From a bacterium HR33 (lineage in GTDB: Bacteria > Gemmatimonadota > Gemmatimonadetes > Gemmatimonadales > GWC2-71-9), in the NCBI GenBank assembly GCA_002923375.1, contig BEIJ01000001.1, positions 496,001 to 560,000 on the forward strand: a stretch of DNA of 64,000 nt, written 5' to 3'. Within the stretch, counting starts at the first letter, position 1; each line of letters starts with the position of its first letter. Under the pieces are notes generated by a model. The model saw only the letters and a program-made list of their open reading frames with translations, made no database searches and was not told the origin of the DNA. Position numbers and translations under genes: made by a program. Of the stretch, positions 1 to 7,891 are shown piece by piece.

Positions 1-1
1 C

Positions 2-883
2 CTGGTGGGATTCCTCCGGGACGTGGGCAAGCATTTCACCGTTTCGTACATGCTCCAGAAGGAATCCGTGAAGGCCCGCCTGGAGAGCGGCATTTCCTTC
101 ACCGAGTTCAGCTACATGTTGTTGCAGGCGTACGATTTTCTGCACCTGTATAGGACTCGCCGGTGCGAACTCCAGATGGGGGGATCGGACCAGTGGGGGA
201 ATATCACGGCGGGGATCGAGTTGATACGGCGTCTCGAAGGAGGCGAAGCGCACGGTCTCTCGGCGCCATTGCTCACTACGGCTTCCGGTGCCAAGTTCGG
301 CAAGACCGAGGCGGGGAACGTCTGGCTCGATCCTCAGCTCACCTCGCCGTACCAGTTTTACCAATTCTGGATCAACGCGGACGATCGGGACGTGGAGCGG
401 TACCTCAAGGCTTTCACTTATTTGTCCCGGGAAGAGATCCGGGCCCTGATGGCGGAACACAAAAAGCGTCCTGAGGAGCGGGTGCCGCAGAGGACCCTGG
501 CCCGGGAGCTGACGGCTCGGGTGCACGGAGGGGAAGCGGCGGAGCGGGTGGAGCAGGCTTCCCGGGTGGTCTTTGGCGATCTCGAGCCGCGCACCGCTTC
601 GGCGCAGGTCTGGCGGACTCTGGCGGCGGAGTTGCCGAGCGCTCCGCTTCCGGCTACGGTGGGGCCGGAGACTCCAGTGGTGGAGCTGGTGACCAGCACC
701 GGAGTGATCAAGTCGAAGAGCGAGGCTAGGCGGCTGATTCAGCAGGGTGGTCTTTATGTGAACGGCGAGCGGGTGAGCGGTGTCGAATCCACCGCGGGGC
801 AGCCCCTCGATGGCGGTTTCTACTGGATCCGTAGCGGGAAGAAAAATCAGTTCCTTTTGGTACCGCCTCGCTCAGAACGCTAG
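2..883 (+). CDS. tyrS: Tyrosyl-tRNA synthetase, 3' part (5' end outside window)
   Basis: Cytoplasmic enzyme that charges tRNA-Tyr with tyrosine. The reading frame is open from the first bases, so the N-terminus with the HIGH-type motif lies upstream of the window. What remains shows the class I core (FLRDVGKHF, the QMGGSDQWGN tyrosine/ATP-site segment), the KMSKS-equivalent loop KFGKT, and a C-terminal S4-like RNA-binding domain (about the last 65 residues, with SKSEARRLIQQGG). The GTG at 5 is internal and not the true start. The stop is TAG at 881-883. It is convergent with the amidohydrolase gene that follows, and no convincing terminator lies between them. Confidence 0.96.
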   Translation: MVGFLRDVGKHFTVSYMLQKESVKARLESGISFTEFSYMLLQAYDFLHLYRTRRCELQMGGSDQWGNITAGIELIRRLEGGEAHGLSAPLLTTASGAKFGKTEAGNVWLDPQLTSPYQFYQFWINADDRDVERYLKAFTYLSREEIRALMAEHKKRPEERVPQRTLARELTARVHGGEAAERVEQASRVVFGDLEPRTASAQVWRTLAAELPSAPLPATVGPETPVVELVTSTGVIKSKSEARRLIQQGGLYVNGERVSGVESTAGQPLDGGFYWIRSGKKNQFLLVPPRSER

Positions 884-1052
884 GAGCTCCATTCCACTTC
901 ATCCCCAATCACCTGCTGTTCTAGGACGGAAGCGCTGGCGCACCCGGCGGCCAGCAAAAGCGGCGTACGGAGACTCTATGCGGAGCTAGCGGCGCCGATC
1001 CGCCAGGCGTTCTTAGAGGGAGAGCTGGAACCGCCTCGGTGGCTGGAACGGC
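884..1052. other. Intergenic stretch with a coding-like remnant
   Basis: 169 bases between convergent genes. On the plus strand two adjacent frames read like protein: a short piece ending PNHLLF before TAG at about 922, then, in a shifted frame, RRLYAELAAPIRQAFLEG and onward to a stop near 1122, overlapping the amidohydrolase 3' end antisense. There is no start codon or ribosome site of its own. A decayed gene 3' end is possible but chance cannot be excluded. A GCTGGC/GCCAGC hairpin near 935 has no T-tract and is not called a terminator. Confidence 0.3.
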
Positions 1053-2693
1053 TCACCGCGAGTTCGCAGCGGCGCGCTTCCAGGCCGGGCCATAGAGCAC
1101 GCGGCCGGGACGCGCCTCGGTGATCCGCCCGTTTTCGAAGACCACCTGACCGTTCACCAACACCAGCGAGAAACCTTCGGCATACTGGTGCGGCCGCTCG
1201 AACGTCGCCGCATCCCGCACCCGCTCGGGATCGAAGACCGCAATATCCGCCTTCATCCCCGGACGCAAGACCCCGCGATCGACCAAACCCAAACGCTGCG
1301 CCGGAAAAGAAGTCATCTTCCGCACCGCCTCCTCCAGCCGCAACACCCCGCGGTCCCTGACGTAATGCCCCAGCACCCGGGCGAAGGTCCCGTAACTGCG
1401 CGGATGAGGATGCCCCTCACCGAAGATCACAATGCCGCCGTCGGAAGCCACCATAGTGGCGGGATGCCTGAGAATCCGCACCAAATCTTCCTCGCTTATG
1501 GCGTGAAAGATCCCCTGGCAACCACCCTGCTCCGTTATCCAGATCGCCGCCTCCGCACCTCCCTCCGGCGTGGGCTCCCATCCCCTGGCCCGGGCCACGT
1601 CCGCCAGAGTCTTTCCCGCCAGCGCCGAATCCCACTCGCAACGCGCTATGACCACGTTCTTGGGATCGCCCCCGCCCCGCTCCAGCTTTATGATCTCCGC
1701 ACTTTCACGCTTGATCCGCTCGCGGGTCTGGCGATCACTCAACCGGCTGAGAAGCCGCTCCCTCCCACCTTCCTGCGCCCAGGAGGGGAGCAGAGCGGAA
1801 GTGATGCTGGTACTCGAGGCGGTGTAGGGATACTGATCGATCGTGACGTCCACTCCCCGAGCCCGGGCTTCGTCCACCAACCTCAACGTCTCCACACTCC
1901 GCCCCCAGTAACCCGGCCCCACGATCTTGTGATGGGTGATTTGGGCGGGCAAGCCTCCCTCTTCTCCGATTCTTATCGTCTCCAACACGCTCTCCACCAC
2001 GCCCGCAGCCTCGTCCCGCATGTGGGAGATGTAGATCCCGCCGAACCGCCCGGCCACGCGGGCCAGCTCGATCACCTCCTCGGTAGGGGTGAAGGCGCCG
2101 GGAACGTAGAACAGCCCGGAGGAAAGACCGAACGCGCCGTCCAGCATCCCCTGCTCCACCAGAGCACGCATGCGGTCGAGCTCCTCCGGCGTGGGCCTGC
2201 GGTTCACCTCGCCGATTACCGCCTCGCGCACCGAGCCCTGGCCGATAAAGCTTCCGATGTTCACCGACTTGGGAAGCGAGTCCAACCGGGCGAGGAAGGG
2301 ACCCAAAGGTACCGGGGATCCGCCGTCAGGTCCCTCGATCAGCGTGGTGACGCCCTGGCGCACGTAGTTGTCCGCGGTGGGAAGCTGGAAGATGGCCCGC
2401 CGCGCATGGGTGTGAATGTCGATGAACCCCGGGGCTACGACCTGGCCCCGCACATCTATCACCCGGCGCGCGGCGTCGGTGATGGAGGGAGCGATCCGGG
2501 CGATCACCTCTCCCCGGATAGCCAGGTCGGCGCGATACCAGGGACTCCCGGTCCCATCCACTATCCTCGCATTCTTGAGCACGATGTCGTAGGGCGGCTC
2601 ACCCTGGGCCGCAAAGGCCGGGGCCGCTCCCAGCGCGGAAAACACGAAGCCAACTGCGGTGCGCCAGATAGTCCTCTTCAGCGCGGCTGACAC
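1053..2693 (-). CDS. D-aminoacylase / N-acyl-D-amino-acid deacylase family amidohydrolase, exported
   Basis: Metal-dependent amidohydrolase of the D-aminoacylase type, 546 aa, expected to remove acyl groups from N-acyl-D-amino acids or a related substrate. An N-terminal signal peptide ends near AFAAQ (residue about 30), so it probably acts in the periplasm. Visible family marks are IVDGTGSPWYRADLAI, the metal-binding HTH at 94-96 in GFIDIHTH, THHK in mid-protein, an SDGG segment and the C-terminal LRPGMKADIAVFDPE strand. The family's VGNCG segment, which carries the zinc-binding Cys of the classic enzyme, is replaced by LIEGPDGG, so the substrate may differ from true D-aminoacylase. It starts 3 bp after the YIP1 gene stop and is probably the last gene of the minus-strand operon. 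Confidence 0.87.
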   Translation of the reverse strand: MSAALKRTIWRTAVGFVFSALGAAPAFAAQGEPPYDIVLKNARIVDGTGSPWYRADLAIRGEVIARIAPSITDAARRVIDVRGQVVAPGFIDIHTHARRAIFQLPTADNYVRQGVTTLIEGPDGGSPVPLGPFLARLDSLPKSVNIGSFIGQGSVREAVIGEVNRRPTPEELDRMRALVEQGMLDGAFGLSSGLFYVPGAFTPTEEVIELARVAGRFGGIYISHMRDEAAGVVESVLETIRIGEEGGLPAQITHHKIVGPGYWGRSVETLRLVDEARARGVDVTIDQYPYTASSTSITSALLPSWAQEGGRERLLSRLSDRQTRERIKRESAEIIKLERGGGDPKNVVIARCEWDSALAGKTLADVARARGWEPTPEGGAEAAIWITEQGGCQGIFHAISEEDLVRILRHPATMVASDGGIVIFGEGHPHPRSYGTFARVLGHYVRDRGVLRLEEAVRKMTSFPAQRLGLVDRGVLRPGMKADIAVFDPERVRDAATFERPHQYAEGFSLVLVNGQVVFENGRITEARPGRVLYGPAWKRAAANSR

Positions 2694-2696
2694 GGC

Positions 2697-3368
2697 TCAA
2701 GCCCCCCTTCCCATGCCGATCATTGCAAATCCCGCCTGAACCAGCGCCCCCACGGCCAGCAGCACAGCAGCCACACCCATACCCAACGCTCGGGAAGTCT
2801 TGTGGGTGACCGAAACGCCGAGACCGGTGAGCACCAGCGCCCAGATGGAAAACGGATTGACCGCGCTCAACAGCGCGCCCAAAGCGCCCGATCTTTCGCT
2901 CAGCAAGAGGTCCAAGCCGAAGCTCGCCCTGAGATCGCTCATGGAGGTCACGCTCTCCGGCCCGCCGCCTAGGATCAGCACGACCAAGCCGGCCAGTTGA
3001 GCTACGATAGCGGTGATTCCGACATAAGTCACTACGCTCAACAGCTGCTTGAAGTTGGCGCCGGCCGCCAGCACGCTCACCAGGATCCACAGCACTGCGG
3101 CGGAAAGCACCAGGAACAACGCCAACCCGATAGGCGCGGAGAAGACGCCCAGTACCAGAAATACCGAGGGATCGGGGCCCGGCCCGCCGGCGGTGCTCAT
3201 TACCGACCGCATCGCCGCGCGATTGTAGGGGATCATCAAGAAGCCGATAACGATCTGAAGCGCGGCGAGTCCGAGAAACGGCGCCCAGAAGCGCGGCTTT
3301 TCGCGCACCCGCTCGAAGACGGCAATGGGATCGTAGATGACATTGACCAGGTCCAGCAGCGCTCGCAT
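2697..3368 (-). CDS. YIP1-family integral membrane protein
   Basis: Protein of 223 aa with the YIP1-family opening (DLVNVIYDPIAVFERVREKPRFWAPF) followed by about five hydrophobic segments that fill the rest of the chain. The segment ending the N-terminal loop leads into the first membrane span (FLGLAALQIVIGFLMI). Bacterial YIP1 proteins are inner-membrane proteins without a defined reaction; eukaryotic relatives act in membrane traffic. It lies 3 bp upstream of the amidohydrolase gene and about 64 bp downstream of the decayed HIT gene, so it is probably cotranscribed. Function is unknown. Confidence 0.8.
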   Translation of the reverse strand: MRALLDLVNVIYDPIAVFERVREKPRFWAPFLGLAALQIVIGFLMIPYNRAAMRSVMSTAGGPGPDPSVFLVLGVFSAPIGLALFLVLSAAVLWILVSVLAAGANFKQLLSVVTYVGITAIVAQLAGLVVLILGGGPESVTSMSDLRASFGLDLLLSERSGALGALLSAVNPFSIWALVLTGLGVSVTHKTSRALGMGVAAVLLAVGALVQAGFAMIGMGRGA

Positions 3369-3432
3369 GAGAATCTCCTTGGATTCGGCCCGTCGGGTTC
3401 GGCCCTTACGCCATAAGATGCGCCGATTGCAC

Positions 3433-3671
3433 CTAAGACGCGAGAGCCTCCCTGATCTTCGCTGCCATCAGGTCCAATTCGGCGCGGCTCGCTTCCCGAG
3501 GATATCCCCTGGGAAATCACAATCCAAACGAATCGCTTTCGTGCCGGGGCAGGATGTGAAGGTGCAAACTGGATAGAGGTCCAGAAACGCCACCACCTCT
3601 TCGTCTCCGTACACCATACTGGCCGGAGCTTCCCCCGCCACTACGGCGCAGAAGATGCAACCCGAACTCAC
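3433..3671 (-). pseudogene. HIT-family nucleotide hydrolase, internally deleted and frameshifted
   Basis: The ATG at 3671 overlaps the upstream stop by 4 bp, and the first about 30 residues are a normal HIT start (CIFCAVVAGEAPASMVYGDE, then FLDLYPV). The frame then jumps at about 3560-3575 to the family C-terminus, LHLHILPRHESDSFGL, which carries the His-X-His-X catalytic strand. The middle of the protein between those two parts (the GHTLV... region, roughly 45-60 residues) is missing. The second frame then meets TGA at 3517-3519 and continues readable as EASRAELDLMAAKIREALAS to TAG at 3433-3435. There are thus three lesions: deletion, frameshift and an in-frame stop. An assembly error could explain the deletion but not easily the extra stop as well. 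Confidence 0.8.
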
Positions 3672-4867
3672 CCTTGAGCCAAGATTCCCGCCACCTTCTC
3701 CATCTCCTCGGGGATGTTGTAGAAGTGGGGCGAGAGCCTGATGGTACCTTCGCGCATCACACAGTCCACCTGGGATTTCTTCAGGCGGTGATAGGTCTCG
3801 GCCAAATTATCCGCCGCCACGCACACTATAGCGGATTGATGAACCGCGTCGGTCGGAGAGGCAAGCCGAAGCTTTCCCTCCGCTGCAAGACGGTAGAGCG
3901 GCTCGCGCAGCTCCTTCAACCACGCCGCAATGCGTTCTATGCCCAGCTCCAGCAGGAGGTTCAAACTCTCGGTCATCCCCGCGAAGTCTTGCACCGCCAT
4001 GGTCCCCACCTCGAAGCGGCGCGCATCCCGCCTGAGGGTCGTATCGTACCGGGTGAGGGCGGTGAAATCCTCGGTGCCCTCGAAGGCCATCCAACCCACC
4101 ACCACCGGCTCGAGCATAGGGATCAGCTCCCGGCGTACGTAGAGGAAACCGGATCCCCAGGGGGAAAGCAACCACTTCTGGCCGCCGCAGGCCAAGATGT
4201 CCACCGGTGTCCGGGACACGTCCAGCGGTACTTGCCCCAGGCCCTGGATCGCATCCACTACCAAGTACGTCCCGTTGGCCCGGCAAGCAGTGCTCAGCCG
4301 GGCGAGATCTACCCGGTAGCCGGATGCGAACTGCACCAGCGAGACCGCCAGAACGCGAACGCTCGGATCTTCGAGTTTCTCGAGCAGATATTCCTCGTTG
4401 GGCCATCCTTCCGGAGTGGTAGGCGCCAATTCGACCTCGATGCCGCGCTCCTTGAGCCTGAGCCACGGATAAACGTTGGCGGGAAATTCCCGGTCCGAGA
4501 TCAGAATGCGCTCCCCCGGTTCCACCGGCAGCGCCCCGGCCGCAAGATTGAGGCCGAAACTGGTGTTGGGCGCCAGCGCTATTTCGTCCACTTCCGCGTT
4601 GATAAGCCGGGCAGCGGCGCTGCGGGCGGCCGAGAGGATCGAACGGAGTTCGCGCTCGCCTAACAGATAGGGAGCAGTCCGCCTGGCATTGAGGTCGTCC
4701 ATCACCCGCCGGGTCCGCTCCGGCAGAGGACCCACCCCGGCATTGTTGAGATAGATGCGTTCGGCGGTCCAGGGAAACTCGGCGCGCCGCAAGGCCCGGA
4801 AAGCCTCGCGAATCCTTTCGGCCTCCGGAGCTCCGGGGCCAGCCGCCGTCACCGCGGAATCGATCAC
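3668..4867 (-). CDS. Class V aminotransferase (isopenicillin-N-epimerase / cysteine-desulfurase-like)
   Basis: PLP-dependent fold-type I enzyme, 399 aa. YLNNAGVGPLP opens the domain, the Asp that pairs with the PLP ring is D205 in VVDAIQGLG, and the Schiff-base Lys is K231 in ACGGQKWLLSPWG. The APNTSFGLN and SDREFPANVYPW segments are typical of the selenocysteine lyase/isopenicillin epimerase branch. No persulfide Cys loop of a housekeeping IscS is evident, so a role in Fe-S supply is doubtful and the substrate is unknown. It overlaps the GT4 gene by 4 bp (ATGA) and the HIT remnant by 4 bp, so it belongs to the same transcript. Confidence 0.87.
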   Translation of the reverse strand: MIDSAVTAAGPGAPEAERIREAFRALRRAEFPWTAERIYLNNAGVGPLPERTRRVMDDLNARRTAPYLLGERELRSILSAARSAAARLINAEVDEIALAPNTSFGLNLAAGALPVEPGERILISDREFPANVYPWLRLKERGIEVELAPTTPEGWPNEEYLLEKLEDPSVRVLAVSLVQFASGYRVDLARLSTACRANGTYLVVDAIQGLGQVPLDVSRTPVDILACGGQKWLLSPWGSGFLYVRRELIPMLEPVVVGWMAFEGTEDFTALTRYDTTLRRDARRFEVGTMAVQDFAGMTESLNLLLELGIERIAAWLKELREPLYRLAAEGKLRLASPTDAVHQSAIVCVAADNLAETYHRLKKSQVDCVMREGTIRLSPHFYNIPEEMEKVAGILAQG

Positions 4868-6087
4868 GATCCGGTTAAGCTAGCCGCCAGGCACCCGGAA
4901 CCGGGAGCCCGCCGCACCACCTGTTCCAAACGGCCCAGTTCCCGGCACACCCTCTCCCAAGAAAACTCACGCGCGGCCCTAACACGCCCCGCAGTTCCCA
5001 GCCGAACCCGCAGTTGCCGGTCGGACAAAAGTCGCCTGAGAACCACGGCCAGTCGGTCGGCCGCTTTAGGCTCGAGCAAACAACCGGTCTCTCCATCCGC
5101 TACTGCGTCGGCCACGCCTCCGCCGGCACCGGCCACTACCGGCACGCCGCACGCCGCCGCCTCCAAAAACGAAAGTCCGAAACCTTCAGCCTCCAGACCG
5201 GTCTCTCGCGACATCCCGACGTACACCTCGGCCGAATTGTACAAAGCTGCGAGATCAGCTTCCGGCACCCGCCCCAGCCAGCGCACCCGCGCTCCCACTG
5301 CCAAATCCAAAGCCAGTTGCTTAAGCTCGCCCGCAGCGGCGCCCTCGCCGGCCACCACATAGGTGACGTCCATGTCCTCGAGCTCCCTCAGCGCGCGCAA
5401 CACCGTATCGATCCCTTTGTGCCGCTCCAACCTCGCCACGGTGAGCAGTACCCCCCGCTGTGGAATTTTGTAACGAAGCCTCACCGCACCGGTATCGAGA
5501 CCCGGCCGAAAACGATCTACGTCCACTCCCGGCCTTATCGTCTCAACTCGAGGACCGCTCCCGCAGAGCTGCAAATCTTCGAGCAGCGCCCGAGCGCGGT
5601 TCGCGGACCACCTGCTCGGCACCACCATCGCCGAAGCGCCGCCGAGTATCCACCCCAGAAGGCGTCGCTTGAGGAGAGAACTCGAAGCCTGCCGGCGAGC
5701 GCTCAAGAGGTCTCGCCCGTAACCCGCGACGACGTACGGCGTTCCTCTGCGGCTCTTCAAGACCCGCGCCACGTACCCCGCCGGTTTCAGGTTTGCGCAA
5801 TAGAGCAGGTCGAACCGTTCCCGTCGCTCGCGCTCCATGACATGGCGGGTCCACCGAGCGACTCCGGGGAGGGAGCGCGCCGCCCGCACCCCGATATCCA
5901 GTCGCTGGACTCTAGCGGGATCGACTTCAGTGGAACGGTCTTTGGCTCCCGCAAAAGGCCCCGCCTCTACCGGGGTGGAGACGATCCAATGCTGGCGCCG
6001 CGCCGCAAGCTCGGCGCACAATCGGGCTATGCCGCCGCCCAGGGGCGGAAAGTCGGAGGTGAGAAGCAGCGTGCGGTTTCCATCCAT
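4864..6087 (-). CDS. GT4-family glycosyltransferase
   Basis: 407-aa GT-B fold retaining glycosyltransferase. The N-terminal domain begins LLLTSDFPPLGGGIARL, typical of GT4 acceptor-side domains. The C-terminal nucleotide-sugar domain has VARLERHKGIDTVLRAL and the E-x7-E-like segment FLEAAACGVPVVAG, followed by GETGCLLEP. It probably acts at the cytoplasmic face of the inner membrane on a lipid-linked or surface glycan; donor and acceptor cannot be told. It sits 3 bp after the ABC exporter gene, which suggests that the sugar product or its lipid carrier is exported. Confidence 0.9.
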   Translation of the reverse strand: MDGNRTLLLTSDFPPLGGGIARLCAELAARRQHWIVSTPVEAGPFAGAKDRSTEVDPARVQRLDIGVRAARSLPGVARWTRHVMERERRERFDLLYCANLKPAGYVARVLKSRRGTPYVVAGYGRDLLSARRQASSSLLKRRLLGWILGGASAMVVPSRWSANRARALLEDLQLCGSGPRVETIRPGVDVDRFRPGLDTGAVRLRYKIPQRGVLLTVARLERHKGIDTVLRALRELEDMDVTYVVAGEGAAAGELKQLALDLAVGARVRWLGRVPEADLAALYNSAEVYVGMSRETGLEAEGFGLSFLEAAACGVPVVAGAGGGVADAVADGETGCLLEPKAADRLAVVLRRLLSDRQLRVRLGTAGRVRAAREFSWERVCRELGRLEQVVRRAPGSGCLAASLTGS

Positions 6088-6090
6088 GTG

Positions 6091-7884
6091 CTAGCCCACG
6101 AGCTGGAGGCGATGGAGCGCCGCGTAGCGCCCTCCCGCCGTCAGCAGCTCGGCGTGCCTGCCCGACTCCACGATCTTGCCGTCCTCCAGCACGACGATGC
6201 GATCCGCCTGCGCCACGGTGGAGAGCCGGTGCGCGACCACCAGCACGGTTCGCTGCGCCATCAGCCGGCGAATCGCCTCCTGCACCAGATAATCCGATTC
6301 GCTGTCCAGCTCCGAGGTGGCTTCGTCCAGAATGAGAATAGGAGGATCCCTGAGGAGCGCTCGGGCGATGGCGATCCGCTGCCGCTCGCCACCGGACAAC
6401 AAAGAGCCCCGCTCTCCCACCACCGTGTCGTAACCCCGGGGCAGCTTCTCGATGAACTCGTGGGCGTTGGCGGCCCGGGCCGCCGCGTCGATCTCAGCCA
6501 TACCGGCATCGGCCCGCTCGCCGTAGGCGATGTTGTTCCTCACCGTATCGTTGAAAAGCACGGTACGCTGGCTCACGATCCCCAGATGCCGCCTCAACGA
6601 GCGGCGGTCGTAGCGGTCTATGGGAACCCCGTCTATGAGCACTCTCCCTCTGCGGGGCTCGACGAATCTCGGCAAGAGATCCAGCAGGGTCGATTTTCCG
6701 GACCCCGATGGTCCCACTATGGCTACGATCTCGCCCCGCGAGACGGTGAGGCTGACATCGCGCAACACCCAACGCTCCGGATGGTATGCCACCCAAACCC
6801 TGTCAAAAACGATCTCCCTCTTGAACCCCGGGAACGTGGCGGCGGAAGGGGGATCCACGTCGTCGGGCTTGAGGTCCAAAATCTCGAAGACCCGCCCCGC
6901 CGCACCCGCCGCCTGACTGGCGAGGGCGGGAAAATGGGCCAGGGACTTTACCGGCGGCAGCAGCCTCAAGGTGACGCCCAGGAAGGCGATCAGAGCTTCG
7001 GGTCTTAGGGCACCGCCTCCCAGAGAGAACCACCAGCCCGCCACCACGATCGCCAGCACCACGGCGGCGCCTACAGTCTCGCTCAGCGGATGAGACAGCG
7101 CAGCCAGCCGTTCAGCCCGGACCAGTCCCTTGGCGTGGCGGCCGGCAGCCTCGGCGAACCGGCGGTGAGCCTGCTCTTCGGCACCGTACGCTTTGACCAC
7201 CTTCGCCCCTTCCAAGTGTTCGCTCATCAATGCGCCCAGCTCGCCTCTCTGCTCGAACGCCTTGACGAACCGAGAACGAGCCCCAGCCACTATTGGACGC
7301 AACCCCCATGCCAGAGCGGGGACCAGTACCAGAGCGATCAGAGTCAACCGCCAAGAGAGCGCCAAAAGGATTGCCAGATACACCAAGACCACAGCGCCGT
7401 TCTGGATCAACGACCACAGACCCTGGCCCACCAATATCTTCGCATGCTCCACATCGGAAACCGCACGGCTCACCAGGTCTCCCGCTTTTTCCCGCTGCGA
7501 AAAAGAGACGCCCAGGCGCTGGATGTGCCGGTGCAACTGAACCCGAAGATCCCGGGCTACGTTCTCCTGAATCCTGACCCGCAGGTACCCCGCCAGATAA
7601 ATCGCGCCGTTTTTGAGAGCCACTGCAGCCAGGATCAAGATCACCACATTGCGCAGCGCCGTTTCAGCATCGCCCTGGGAGATGAACTTCCCCACCACGA
7701 GATCCAGCACTCGATCGACCGCAGTGGGCGACTCGACGGCGCCCGCCGAACCGAAGAGTAGCCGGAGGAAGGGTATGAGCAGGGTAAAGCTGAACCCGTC
7801 CAGGATCGAAGCGATCGCCGTTGCGGCAATCCCGGCAAAGAAAAGCCAGGCGTAGGGACGAACGTAGCCCAGCAGGCGGTGCAT
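6091..7884 (-). CDS. MsbA-like ABC exporter, fused membrane and ATPase domains
   Basis: 597-aa half-transporter. Residues about 1-310 form the six-helix exporter membrane domain. The ATPase domain has Walker A GPSGSGKST, signature LLSGGERQRIAIARAL, Walker B ILILDEATSELD and the switch His in VVAHRLST. Length and architecture match homodimeric lipid/lipid-A or peptide exporters. Neighbours (GT4 before, PorX-like regulator after) favour a lipid-linked glycan or envelope lipid as cargo, but this is inference. There is a 7-bp gap to the regulator gene that starts the operon. Confidence 0.92.
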   Translation of the reverse strand: MHRLLGYVRPYAWLFFAGIAATAIASILDGFSFTLLIPFLRLLFGSAGAVESPTAVDRVLDLVVGKFISQGDAETALRNVVILILAAVALKNGAIYLAGYLRVRIQENVARDLRVQLHRHIQRLGVSFSQREKAGDLVSRAVSDVEHAKILVGQGLWSLIQNGAVVLVYLAILLALSWRLTLIALVLVPALAWGLRPIVAGARSRFVKAFEQRGELGALMSEHLEGAKVVKAYGAEEQAHRRFAEAAGRHAKGLVRAERLAALSHPLSETVGAAVVLAIVVAGWWFSLGGGALRPEALIAFLGVTLRLLPPVKSLAHFPALASQAAGAAGRVFEILDLKPDDVDPPSAATFPGFKREIVFDRVWVAYHPERWVLRDVSLTVSRGEIVAIVGPSGSGKSTLLDLLPRFVEPRRGRVLIDGVPIDRYDRRSLRRHLGIVSQRTVLFNDTVRNNIAYGERADAGMAEIDAAARAANAHEFIEKLPRGYDTVVGERGSLLSGGERQRIAIARALLRDPPILILDEATSELDSESDYLVQEAIRRLMAQRTVLVVAHRLSTVAQADRIVVLEDGKIVESGRHAELLTAGGRYAALHRLQLVG

Positions 7885-7891
7885 GGCTCGC

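Noticed and set aside
1188-2690. 500-aa plus-strand open frame
   Set aside because: It mirrors the amidohydrolase gene on the other strand, has low-complexity Arg/Pro-rich translation and no family motif.
5014-7008. 664-aa plus-strand open frame
   Set aside because: Antisense shadow of the GT4 and ABC exporter genes, both of which have complete motifs on the minus strand.
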